A DNA stretch of 64,000 bases from Anniella stebbinsi. Its lineage: Eukaryota > Chordata > Lepidosauria > Squamata > Anniellidae. Positions 54,250 to 64,000 of the stretch are shown here, one piece after another (within the stretch, counting starts at the first letter, position 1; the number at the start of each line of letters is the position of its first letter). Both the position numbers and the translations under genes were made by a program. The notes below the pieces were generated by a model that saw nothing but the letters and a program-made list of their open reading frames with translations, was not told the DNA's origin and did not search any database. Location: assembly GCA_029215795.1 (NCBI GenBank), contig JARDYH010000007.1, positions 99,835,263-99,899,262 of the forward strand. The letters are read 5' to 3'.

Positions 54250-55689
54250 TAGGTTATTTTAAGAATTGGGGGAAATTAAAACTTCCATGCTTAGGGAAAA
54301 TTGCCGCTGTAAAGATGACTATTCTGCCAATTTTTGTTTATCTATTTCAGACCTTGCCTATTACTCTCTCTCAGTGAAATACCTGAACAGATGGCAATCA
54401 CACATAATGGATTTTATTCATGAGAAGAAAAAGGCGAGATTATCAAAACAGATTCTCTATAAACATTACAGACAAGGTGGTTTGGCCATTCCTGATTTGG
54501 TGTCATATTATGATGCATATAATCTCAAACAGTCAGGATTGGAGGCACCCAATAACGAATTAATAGAGCTAAGGGGATTACCATTCTGACCAGACAAATG
54601 GAAACGCTTGCAGGCAATAGACAACCCATTTCTGCAGGCAGCTATGGAAACTTGGAAAAGATGGCACAAGTCTCCCACTCCTGAGCCTTCTCCTTTCATT
54701 CCTTTCCTTCATCATCCATTATTTTTTGATCCAAATAAATTAGAAAGGTTTCAGGGCTGGGAACAGGCTGGCCTGTATAGACTGAAAGACTTGTTTGTGG
54801 CTATGTGCCCTAGATCTGGTGAACAACTCAGAGATATGCTTCAGGACACAAACACAAATTGGTTTCAAATTTATCAGATTTCTTCCTTAACAGTAAAACC
54901 TCAAGTGAAAGCAGAAGTAGTTAGCCCACTAACTGAGTTTGAATCTATATTGCAAAAACAACGTTAGACACTAAAGGGTTAGTTTCAAAATTATATAATA
55001 TGCTAATTGATATTAAATATGGATCATCTGAAGGTGTCAAAGCAGCTTGGGAAAGAGACTTGGGCAAACGTATTGATAATTCTAGCTGGAACAGGATTTG
55101 GAATAGTGCCCCATTTAAATCTATTTCTGCCAAAATAAAAGAGAACTCTATCAAACTATTGTATCTATGGTATCTTACCCCGGTGAAATTAAGTCATATT
55201 AGTAGGTCAACATCCCCAAATTGTTGGAGAGGATGCGATGAAATTGGCACCTACTTTCATATGTGGTGGCTTTGTGCCTCAGTAAACCAGTTCTGGAGAA
55301 ATGTCTTCAAAGAGGCTGAAAAGACTACTCAACAAAAAATTGACTTCTCCCCCCAATTAGCTCTATTAGCTATTTTTGAAGGGAAAATAAAAATAAAAAC
55401 CTGGCACATAAAGAACTCCTTTATTTTCATGTGTGTTGCTGCCAGAATGACAATAGCATCTTCATGGAAAAAAGAACAACCAGCATCCCTTACTATATGG
55501 AGAAATAAACTCTGGTCTCTGGCATTGATGGAAAAGCTAACAAAACAGGTTAAGCAGTACAGATCCGAGACATATATCAATAACTTCTATGGAACCTGGG
55601 AGTCATTTATTAATTATGCAAATAGCAATAAGGACATTACTGTATCTCCAGCAACCCATGGAGCATGCTGGGAAGATCTACTAGGATAA
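54250..55689 (+). pseudogene. L1 ORF2 C-terminal region
   Basis: Three frame pieces (54266-54589, 54608-54967, 55000-55689) cover the post-RT region. The last has WYLTPVKLSHISRSTSPNCW, then C..EIGTYFHMWWLC, the cysteine-histidine motif near the L1 ORF2 C-terminus, and ends WEDLLG before a TAA. Confidence 0.9.
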
Positions 55690-55931
55690 GAGTTCAGAGG
55701 AGGGGGGAGGAAATTAATTTTGATATATTTTCTTCTAGCTTTGAATATATACAGTTACAATCAGTCCACTGTGTCACTTGATTAACTTAGTTCAATGCTG
55801 ATTGTGTGTATCAAGGATATCCTGTGTTTGGTTATTGTGTTATGTTTGCTGTGTTTGGATGTTACACCCATTTGTTATTAACATAAAAATCAATAAAAAT
55901 ATTAAAAATATTAAAATAAAAAAGGACTCAG

Positions 55932-56165
55932 GCCTTGCAAGCCACAACCTTCCCAAATCACCCACCCATTGTCTGCTGTCCCCTCCAACGATCCATCATA
56001 GCTGCTTTTATTTACAGTTACCTACTGTGAGTAAGGAGGGAAGAATCAACTGCCCTGGCTACCTTGTTTCCCAGTTGCCTAACTCCCTTGTGTGCTGATG
56101 CTTTGTCATTGGGGCTCCTCATGTTTGGAGAGCTGTTTCCCTCACAAGTCTGCCTCCTTATATAG
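55932..56165. other. Gap between two LINEs
   Basis: No feature recognised. Confidence 0.45.
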
Positions 56166-58260
56166 ATGGTTACTGAACTTATAATTTGATTACTGAACTT
56201 AAATCTGGCAAAGCCCCAGGCTCAGATTCTTTTCTTTTAAAACTTAATCCAGAATGGTGGGCTCCTCTATTAGCAGCTCTATTTACTTTTATTAGTAAGT
56301 CTGGAAAGATTCCAGATATTTGGAGTAACGCGATTGTAGTTCCAATTTTTTTTTAAGGTGTTAGGACCAATCCAGCTAATTATTGTCCTAGCAGCCTTTC
56401 TCAGCCACTGGGAAATTTTACATCAGGTATTTAAAATGTAAGCTTTTAACTCAGATAGAGCATAATAGTGTAATTGGTGAGGAACAGATTGGGTTTAAAG
56501 CTGGCCGTTCAATCTTAGACCATTGTTTTGTGTTAGCTCACTTGGCAGGGAAATATACTTCATTACCTGGTGGTAAGCTTTTTACAGCCTTTATTGACCT
56601 TAGGTCTGCCTTTGACCTAGTCTTGAGGGAATAGACACCTAGTTTCCAACCTAATCCCTGCTACAAGGGATGTAAGACAGGACTGTATTTTGGACTCTTT
56701 TCTTTTTCTTTTCTTTTTTTAAATTATCTGGCTTTTTATCTCTGCAGTGTTGATTCCTATGCTCCCAAATTGTCCAATACTAAGATACCTTTACTTTTGT
56801 ATGCTGATGATGCTGTATTGTTATCACTCTCTAGAATTGGGTTAAACCGTTTACTGTCTGCATTTGGGACCTAATGCTCTCAGAATAACTTGACTATCAA
56901 TTATAGCAAGTCTAACATTTTTGTGTTTTCTAAAGCTCGGAAAAAATATAAATGGACTTTAAATTATTAAGCAAGTAGCCTATATAAAATCTAGGTATAC
57001 AAATGCAGAGATCTGGACTTTGGTCTAAACAATGAAGGCAAGCAATTGATTCAGCAAATCTTAGCCAGCACCTGATCCTAAGATTCTTTTTTATGTAAGG
57101 TGGTCAATTAATCCCTTTTGCAATTCAAATTTACAAAGCTAAGACTATGGCCCAACTTACTTCTGATATTCCTATGTGGATATTGCGATTCAATGCCCAA
57201 ATTGAAAGAGTCCAGTCTGTATTTTTAGGAAGTTACTGGCCTTCCTTCCTGTGTGGGGAATGTAGCTATTTATCTGGAAGTGGTTATTCAATCAGTCGAA
57301 TGCAAGGCATGGATTGATGACTTCAAATGGTTACATGTCCTAGCGGTTCCTGGTAGTTAGGCTGACCAGATAAAATCCAGGTCAGGGCTCATGTAACTTT
57401 AACAGTTGTAGAGAAAAGGGAATTTCAGCCAGTGTCATTTGTATGCAATGAGTTCCTGGTGAAATTCCCTCTTCATCACAACAGTTAAAGTTGCAGGGGC
57501 CCTGCTTTCTTTTGTATATGGTCACTCTAGTATAGTGCCTGCAACTTTAACAGTTGTGATGAAGAGGGAATTTCACCAGGGACTAATTGCATACAAATGA
57601 CACTGGTTGAAATGCCCTTTTCTCTACAACTGTTAAAGTTACATGAGCCCTGACCTGGATTTTATCTGGTCACCCTACTGGTAGTTATCTCTTCTTGCTG
57701 CTCTCAGATTACTATGTCACCCACTGGATGAGAGAGATGGAGAAGAAGTTAATAGTCTAGGCTTCTTTGTGGAAGCTGCAGGCAACTATGGGCTTCATAA
57801 GGCCCAATTTCTTGTTGTCCAAAGACTAATAGATCTAGATCTACAGCATTTAAGAACTGCTGCTTATAAATCTTGGTCTCCATTACTCTACAATAACTTT
57901 AATAACTACAGACTCATATCTGCATATGTTGACCATTCCAAAGTACAGAAGAGCATTTACGGTTGCCTGGTTTAATGTTTTGCCATCAGCACTATAGAAG
58001 AACGATTTAGTAAAATCCCAGTTAATGAGCGGATCTGTCCCTGTGGCACTGGAGCAATAGAATCTGTTGAACATGTCCTTCTGTATTGTAACATCTATAA
58101 GGAATGCGGAAAGAAGCTAATTTTCCCATTATTAACAGCCTTTGCTGCAAGTACCTCCACAACTTTGGCATTAATTTGTTTAAGGGATGTGTCCTCTTTT
58201 ATCACCGAAAGGGTTGCTACGTTTTTTTATGACCTCAATGCAAATTAGGGATAAAATGTT
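56166..58260 (+). mobile_element. Decayed LINE with APE-less visible part (RT and C-terminus)
   Basis: Fragments read LKSGKAPGSDSFLLKLNPEW (56205), IVVPIF (56335), EEQIGFKAGRS (56480), AFIDLRSAFDLV (56590), LLLYADDAVLLSLS (56800, active-site YADD) and, after the nested MITE, RICPCGTGAIESVEHVLLYC (58030-58080), a C-terminal zinc-knuckle-like motif. The family is not assigned; an I/Vingi-like or related element is possible. It has many stops. Confidence 0.7.
57358..57677 (+). mobile_element. 320-bp palindromic hAT-like MITE, copy 3, nested in a LINE
   Basis: TAGGCTGACCAGATAAAATC pairs with GATTTTATCTGGTCACCCTA. The 8-bp duplication CTGGTAGT flanks it (57350-57357 and 57678-57685). It has the same length as the copies at 45490 and 50346. 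Confidence 0.95.
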
Positions 58261-59359
58261 GTTTTCCTCTGAGAGAAGGAATTCTACAAAACTGTATTTT
58301 GCTATTATGTTATTTTTAATTATCTTTTACATGCTTTATATTAACTTTGCTGGTCTTTGACCATATTAAAATAGATGATGATGGTGATGTCGATATAGGT
58401 GGGCCTCAGCCATCCCCACCTGAAGTGGGGGAAAGTGCCCACATGAGGTGGCGGAGGAGGAAAGAGCGGCGAATTCTGTGGCTCGCCTCATCCCTGCCCA
58501 GGAAGGCCCAGGATGGCTTCTTTCTATTGCAGTGATTGCAGCCTCAGCCACCACCTGCATGCTTGGGCAGCTTCCTCTGTAAGTTCTACCTTCAGGTGCT
58601 ATGTTGGACAGACGCGCAAGTGACATGTGGCTCCTGAAAGCAGAAAGTCCTTACAGGTGGTGTGTGCTGGCGACACTATTGCCTGTGTCCCTGCTAGGGA
58701 AAATAAGCTGTGTGGTAGCATGTAAGGGGGGGAGGAGGAGGCCGCAGGGGGATCACATGACAGAGGGAGGGGAGAGAGGTGCAGCAACCTGTTGCAATGA
58801 ATGTGATAGGAGGCCCTTGTTTGAAGAGCAAGAGAAGCTGTGCGTGAACTCCTGATCAGCACTAGCTTCCATTGTCTGGAAATGTAGGTCAGTTCCCCCC
58901 TCCCCTCCAGGGAATGGTGATTTCTAGTGAGGAGGAGGACTATGAAGAATAGGGAATGGGAGGCCTATTTAGGACAAATCCTGTACTTAATGGATTACAT
59001 TGCGTTTGGAAAACGGAACATGGAGTTGGGGAAAAGAGGGCATTCCCGGGGATAGAGAGGAGACCAGGGTGGCTGCAATGTGCCGTACCCTATGGCCACC
59101 CCAGCCTCCTTCCCTCCTCCTCTGAGGCGCTGCTGCTAGATGGGTTTAATTGCCTGTCTAGCAGAAATGCAGGGTGGTTGGAGTACGGAGGCAAAGATTG
59201 CCTCCACTATTCTCTCGCTCTGCATTTGATACTCAGCAGCCTCTGGGTTTGGAGGCTGCTGGCAATCCACGCAGGATTTATTTATTTCTTTTTAAATCTG
59301 GCTCTATTCCTGTATACCGTCCCCTTGTATTACAACCTTCAGAGTGTCCCATCGTATGT
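58261..59359. other. Moderately GC-rich intron sequence
   Basis: ORFs here (e.g. 58956-59384) have no recognisable domain. No repeat assigned. Confidence 0.4.
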
Positions 59360-59455
59360 GAGCCTATCTACACTACTGCTTTAAAATAGTTTATAACAGG
59401 TTTATCGTTTTAAAACTGTTATAAACCGTTTTAAAGCAGTAGTGTAGATAGGCTC
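59360..59455. mobile_element. 96-bp palindromic MITE
   Basis: GAGCCTATCTACACTACTGC and GCAGTAGTGTAGATAGGCTC are perfect inverted ends, with pairing through most of the element (GTTTATAAC/GTTATAAAC). CTACACTACTGCTTTA is shared with the MITE at 40955-41211. Confidence 0.85.
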
Positions 59456-61605
59456 TAAGTTTCACAATAGGGTTCTTTATTACTACAATACAATTCTAAC
59501 TCCTATAGAACTGCATGGCACACTGTCTCGGCACAAAGGCCTGCACTAAAGGAGAGAAAGGAGAGAGGCCACGACTAATATCATGGGGAGGGAGGGGACC
59601 GCTGACGAGAGCCCTCTACAGTTGTTCCTCCTCTTGTTCCGCCACCTCTCACCCTGGTCCAGTCAACAATCGTGGTGAGAAAGAGGAGCAGCAGATGCCT
59701 AGTTTCGCATTGGCTCTCTGCCTGTCAGGCAAGCAAGTGGTAGCAATTATGAGAAAAAGGATGAAGCGCTACAGAAACTAGTGATAATGATTGTGAAAAG
59801 TAGTCTTAATGAGCCTTGTCCTCAAGACCTGGAGCCCCCACTGGAGAAGCCCCACCAGGTCTCATGCAAGAACAGGTTCTCTTGGCCAGTTCTGTTAAAG
59901 CTACACACACCCACACCCACACCCCATAACAAACCCCTCTAGCACAATCATCTTCACAGACCCAGGTGCATTTTTCTGAAAACACTGGACTACACTGCAG
60001 TAGTTCCCCCCCCCCCCCCCACACACACCTCAACCCTGCAAAATAGTAATGACAAGACATGTTAGAAAAATCATGAATTCTTGTCTTTGCTGTTGACTTT
60101 AGTTTCTGGGAAGACATACCACTGCTGCACTAAACTCCCAGATTTCTAAATAGTTTTTTTAAAAAATGAGGCAGCAATCACTTCCCAACAGGGAAGACCC
60201 CATCCTGGTTTAAAAATGACCCAGGAGGTTCCTTTCCCATTGCTCTGACTTCATTCATTAGCTAAAAACACTGAACGGCAGCAGCAGGCTAGTTTCTCAC
60301 AAAATGAATGGGCATAATAGCAGCTACACATTTTGCTTCATATGTTGAGTTCTACAAAGCTGGGCATCTGGAGATCATGGTTCATCTGGGTCATAAGGCT
60401 GTTTGGTGGAGACAAATAAATGGTTCGGTGGAGGGAAAATAAAGGACTGCATCCAATGAGGCTGCTACACTGGTCCCATTGCGCTTGCGGGAGTGACTGA
60501 TTACACAGCCCATCTTTTCTGCTCCCCAAAACAACCTAAGAAGCAAGAGGAAATGCTTGTTTCTGGATCAGGACAGGTCAACAACCGGCATTTTGTGGGG
60601 TCCGTTGTCCTGCCCCATTTCGGAAACTAGCATTTCAGCATATTTCAGGTTATTTTTAGAACCATGAAACCCCCATTATGTGAGTGGTCACTCCTGCAAG
60701 AACATGGGCACACTAGGTATTTGCCAAAGATTTCCAGCTGGTGGCAGAGGAAAAGTTCCAGCAAGAGAGGGGAAAATGGGAGTGGGGCATGATTTTTGGT
60801 CTGGTTTCCCATCTGCTCATGGCCTGGGGCATAGCCGGTCCGGTTGGTCCCTAAGTTTAAATTCCCACACAATATCACCCGCCCTTATTAAAGTCCTCTA
60901 AAATATAAACAGTTAATGTTAAAAATTGTATTTGTCCCATATATGGACTAAGTTATTTTCTCCCCTTCCACTGAGCCCTTAATAAATCTGAACCTAAACC
61001 TTTGGGTCATATAGTGTGTCTGATAAAAAGTAAAAATAAACCATCTGGCTAATAGAATCTTACAAGCTTGTATATTTTGAGAATCCTTTGGCCACAAAAA
61101 GTTTTTCCGGCCTTGGAAAATAAAGTTAATTATTCCCATTTTTAAATGGTGTCTCCTGCAGAAGAGTAATGTCAGGATTCTCAGAATTCTTTGCCTTTTA
61201 AGGGGAGCCCTATTATGTCAAATGAATAGTATTTTTAAGTTACTCTCAAAGCTTTATTCTTTAAAAATAGATGATTACCTTTAGCCTCTATGTAATTCGA
61301 TCTGTTAAGTGCTCCTAGCAGTCTTTTGCTCTCTTTTACATATATAACAAATAACAGAGAACTTGGCTGTAAGGGATGAAAATCATTTTTGCTTTACTGG
61401 ATTTCCTCTAAATGTAGAAACTTGTCCGTGGCGAGTAAAGCTCGAGTGGTAACTGGGAAGACATTTTTGGGTGACTTCCCTATCTCCCCTCCCATCTCTC
61501 AGGAGCACTTATCATAATTGAGCTTAAACCTTGATAATAACATATGAGACAGTGCTCTAGGCATAGCCCCCTCTCAGGCATTTTCTAGTAGCATATATAT
61601 CTCAG
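59456..61605. other. Intron sequence, nothing recognised
   Basis: Contains a (C)n run plus CA repeat at 60006-60028. No exon, RNA gene or assigned repeat. Confidence 0.45.
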
Positions 61606-62070
61606 GGTTAGGCAACCTTTTAGGGCCCGTGGACACTTTTGTAATTTTGGGGTGTGTGTGTGTGTGTGTATGTGTGTCTTTTTGGGGGGCATTTCCCCTT
61701 CTCTTGCACCCCCTTTCCCTAGGTTTCCTTCCTTCCTTCCTCCTCTTCCTTCCCCCAGTTTGGGATTTTCTTCCCTCCCCACCCACACCGCCACTGCTTT
61801 TCTTGTCATCTTTCTGCCCCCCTCCTGTTTCTGCCACGCCCCCTCCCTCCCTCCCTCCCTCCCTCCCTTCTTCCCACCACCTCCACTTCTGCCACTCCTA
61901 CTTTTGCTGCCCCGCTGCCCCTGCTTCTGCTTCGCCCATCTGGTGCTTCTGTCGCCCCTCTCCGCCGCCACCGCTGCCACCACCACAGCTGCCCTTCCCC
62001 TGCCTGCCAGTTCTGCCACCCTCTGCCCCTTCTCCCCCCCCCGTTGATGCTTTTTCCTCTCACCACACGC
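61606..62070. repeat. TG repeat and CT-rich low-complexity block
   Basis: (TG)n at 61651-61677 is followed by about 350 bp of C/T-rich sequence with (CCCT)n at 61840-61867. The overlapping long ORFs on both strands are compositional artefacts. Confidence 0.85.
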
Positions 62071-62990
62071 CCCTTGCAAGCAAGAATGCAGGAAGTCTGC
62101 CCACTTCCTGCTTCCTTGCTGTTGAGCTCAGCTAAGCATGGTGGTAGGAAGAAGCAGTGGCAGAAGCCTCAATGGGCAGAGGGAATCGGGGTCCTGGCCG
62201 GCATCATGGTACCCATGAGCGCTGGGTTGTCTACCCCTGGGTGGAGCTTGAGGTGCTAGGCAACCACTTCTCTGGGATCTTTGTTAAACCTGTGTTTTCT
62301 CTGCCAATTAAGTTCATCATCGCTGGGGTTATCTCCGACAGATCCTTCCTCTTCTTCCTGTCTGGATGTCTCATCTTGGCTCAGGTTCATGTTGGGAAGA
62401 ACTGATTAGCCTCTCGATGAGATGTGATCACCAATGTAGTGTTGTCTAGTATGGGTTTAACTGGGTGCCCCCACTTGTAGCCAATTCAACTTCTCCATGT
62501 ATACTTTAAAGTCCCTCTGGCACCGCAGCATTTCTGGGCTCAGGTTCTAAGAAACTTGGATTTCTTTGGTGTCAAAGCTGAGCAGCTTGCCTGTTTGGGA
62601 CTCTGCTGAAACTGCCTCCTTTACTGCAGGGCTAGAAAAAGTACACTATGATGTGTCTCAGATGAGTCTCAGCTGGGGGCTTGTGGGAAAGAGACCTATG
62701 GGCCCCCTCGAGGTCTGACTTTTCTGTAGTCAAGGCAGGAAGGGATTCCTTCATCCAGTTTGTCAAGAAGGTAATTACACCTTGACCTTCCATTGTCCCT
62801 GTAATCCCCTAAATCTAAGATTGGGGTGTCCCCCTAACCTCTTTGTTTGATTTCACAAAACTGGATACAGTCTAGGCCCAGCTCCATGGCACCTTCAACA
62901 GTTTTTGCAATGCCCACAAGTTGTAGAGAAATGTTAACAATTTTGGATTCCAGCAGCTTGATGGTGTTGTACCATTCTTGCATCAAGCTA
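62071..62990. other. Sequence before the CR1, possibly part of its 5' UTR
   Basis: Not recognised. It may be intron or an extended CR1 5' UTR; no open frame of note. Confidence 0.35.
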
Positions 62991-64000
62991 TCTGGTTTGC
63001 TAGCTCAGCCATTGTGACCCTGCCTTCCTCATGTGTTCATGGGGTTTTCAGGCCCATGGAAGAGACTTCTTCATTCTCTCCTCCCACTCCTTTTGAGAGT
63101 GTACTGTTCTTAGGGCCATAGTACATTGATATTCTCCTATCTTGGGCTCAGGGGTTGCCTAACAGCATTACTCACTATGAGCAGCAGAGAGGTTGGACTT
63201 TGACTGGCCGGCTCAAGACAGCGGCCTGTGCCTACTTTTTTTCTTTTCTTTTCTCCCTCTATAGAATATAATGGATGGAAAGGATTCTCCAGTGGTGCTG
63301 GTGACCTGCAAAGTGTGTGCAATGTTTGTGTTTCTGCCTCCGATCAACATGGCATACACCTATAAGTGCAAGCGGGTGGCACTACTGGAAGAAAAAGTGA
63401 GAGTTCTTGAGCAGCGAGCGTCCGCCCTCCAAGGAATAAGAGAAGGCGAAGAGTTCTTAGACAGAACGGTGGAACTGCAACAGCAACAAGAAGTGCAAGA
63501 GATTGAAGAGCACCAGCAAGCCGAAACAGAAATGGAGAACGCCGAGATGAAGAAACCCAACAAAGAGGGAACTCCTTGGAAGAGGGTGACAGTTAGGAGC
63601 AGAAGAACTAGAAGACACTCTGCACCAGTGGAACCATTAGAGTTATGCAACCGCTTTCAGCTACTGGAGGAAGAGACTGGAGGACAGGCTGCAGAGGAAG
63701 AATTACAGGTGACCCCGTGCAACAGTGAGCAAGAGACAGAAGGTCAGTAGACCAAGAAGAAGAGAAGGGTAGTCATGGTGGGAGACACCCTGATGCATGG
63801 GATTGAAACCCAAGTGTCTCAAGAAGATCCAGGTATGCTGTCTCCCTGGAGGACAGATTAGAGATGTGACTGAAGGATTGCCAAAGCTCATAAAGCCCAC
63901 TGACTCATATCCTTTTCTTCTCATCCATGTCGGAACAAATGATATTGCCAAGCAGAGCTATGAAGAAATCACATCAGACTTTGAAGCTCTGGGAATGATA
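62991..64000 (+). mobile_element. CR1 LINE 5' part, cut by window end
   Basis: A probable 5' UTR is followed by ORF1 (63271 onward). Retention of ORF1 means this copy is not as severely 5'-truncated as the CR1 at 534-2520. The rest lies outside the window. Confidence 0.8.
63271..64000 (+). pseudogene. CR1 ORF1 with coiled coil and SGNH-esterase domain
   Basis: The frame starts with an MDGKDSPVVLVTCKVCAMF cysteine-containing head and a LEEKVRVLEQRASALQG coiled coil, and stops at a TAG (63748-63750). The frame continues with RVVMVGDTLMHGIE, the GDS-like nucleophile block with Thr in place of Ser. After a frameshift near 63835, HVGTNDIAKQSYEEITSDFE carries the GTND block. CR1 ORF1 esterases are known SGNH-fold proteins. 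The stop, the frameshift and the Ser-to-Thr change indicate a dead copy. Confidence 0.88.

Larger units (their letters stand above)
49083..55921 (+). mobile_element. Full-length L1 LINE with three nested insertions
   Basis: It is flanked by the 10-bp duplication AAGGACTCAG (49073-49082 and 55922-55931). It contains a short 5' UTR, ORF1 (49199-51035, twice interrupted), ORF2 endonuclease (51579-52340), RT (53205-54060), C-terminal domain (54250-55689), and a 3' UTR with AATAAA at 55892 and an A-rich end. Without the three insertions the element is about 5.6-5.7 kb. Both ORFs have stops and frameshifts, so it is immobile. Confidence 0.92.

Noticed and set aside
61574..62135. Several overlapping ORFs of 86-168 codons
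   Set aside because: They are low-complexity CT-rich DNA, giving Pro/Ser/Leu-rich or Gly/Arg-rich strings on opposite strands.
1..64000. CRISPR arrays, operons, bacterial terminators or riboswitches
   Set aside because: The spliced vertebrate gene and reptile retrotransposons exclude a prokaryotic source; repeats seen are microsatellites and transposons.

Overview
The window is animal nuclear DNA, almost certainly from a squamate reptile. The evidence is spliced exons of a vertebrate gene plus a repeat mix typical of lizards and snakes: CR1, L2, L1 and R4 LINEs, a CORE-type SINE, hAT-like MITEs, Helitrons and many microsatellites. Nothing bacterial or viral-genomic is present, and there are no operons, CRISPR arrays or tRNA/rRNA genes.

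The host gene is ADGRL3 (latrophilin-3), an adhesion GPCR, on the minus strand. Four exons could be placed to the base with consensus splice sites and consistent phase. In transcript order they are a 27-bp microexon in the third intracellular loop (39863-39837), the TM6/TM7 exon (34213-34045), the first cytoplasmic-tail exon (27464-27339) and the next tail exon (13776-13680). The rest of the window reads as ADGRL3 intron. Exons for TM1-TM5 (expected above 39.9 kb) and the rest of the tail (expected below 13.7 kb) were not found and probably lie outside.

Layout of the introns. 0.5-2.5 kb: 5'-truncated CR1 (minus). 2.5-4.9 kb: SINE, microsatellites and MITE pieces. 5.0-8.3 kb: decayed L1. 8.5-11.3 kb: MITE, plus-strand CR1 pieces and a minus-strand CR1 piece. 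14.13-18.17 kb: three head-to-tail Helitrons, the second carrying a LINE/SINE tail and the third an L1. 18.4-20 kb: L2 3' end, hAT-like element, CR1 scrap. 25.7-26.8 kb: fold-back DNA element. 28.7-29.0 and 41.5-41.85 kb: two inverted copies of a CpG-rich 350-bp MITE. 31.0-32.9 kb: R4 LINE (minus). 43.3-45.0 kb: L2 split by a MITE. 45.5, 50.3 and 57.4 kb: three 320-bp palindromic hAT MITEs with perfect 8-bp target duplications. 47.1-47.6 kb: an LTR-like sequence. 49.08-55.92 kb: a full-length but dead L1 between 10-bp target duplications, carrying three nested insertions. 56.2-58.3 kb: another decayed LINE. 63.27-64.0 kb: CR1 ORF1 with an SGNH-esterase domain, running off the end.

No transposon ORF appears intact. 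The most informative items are the conserved ICL3 microexon, the tandem Helitron array with visible 5'-TC and 3'-hairpin-CTAG ends, and the palindromic hAT MITE family, including a GC-rich relative with the same termini.
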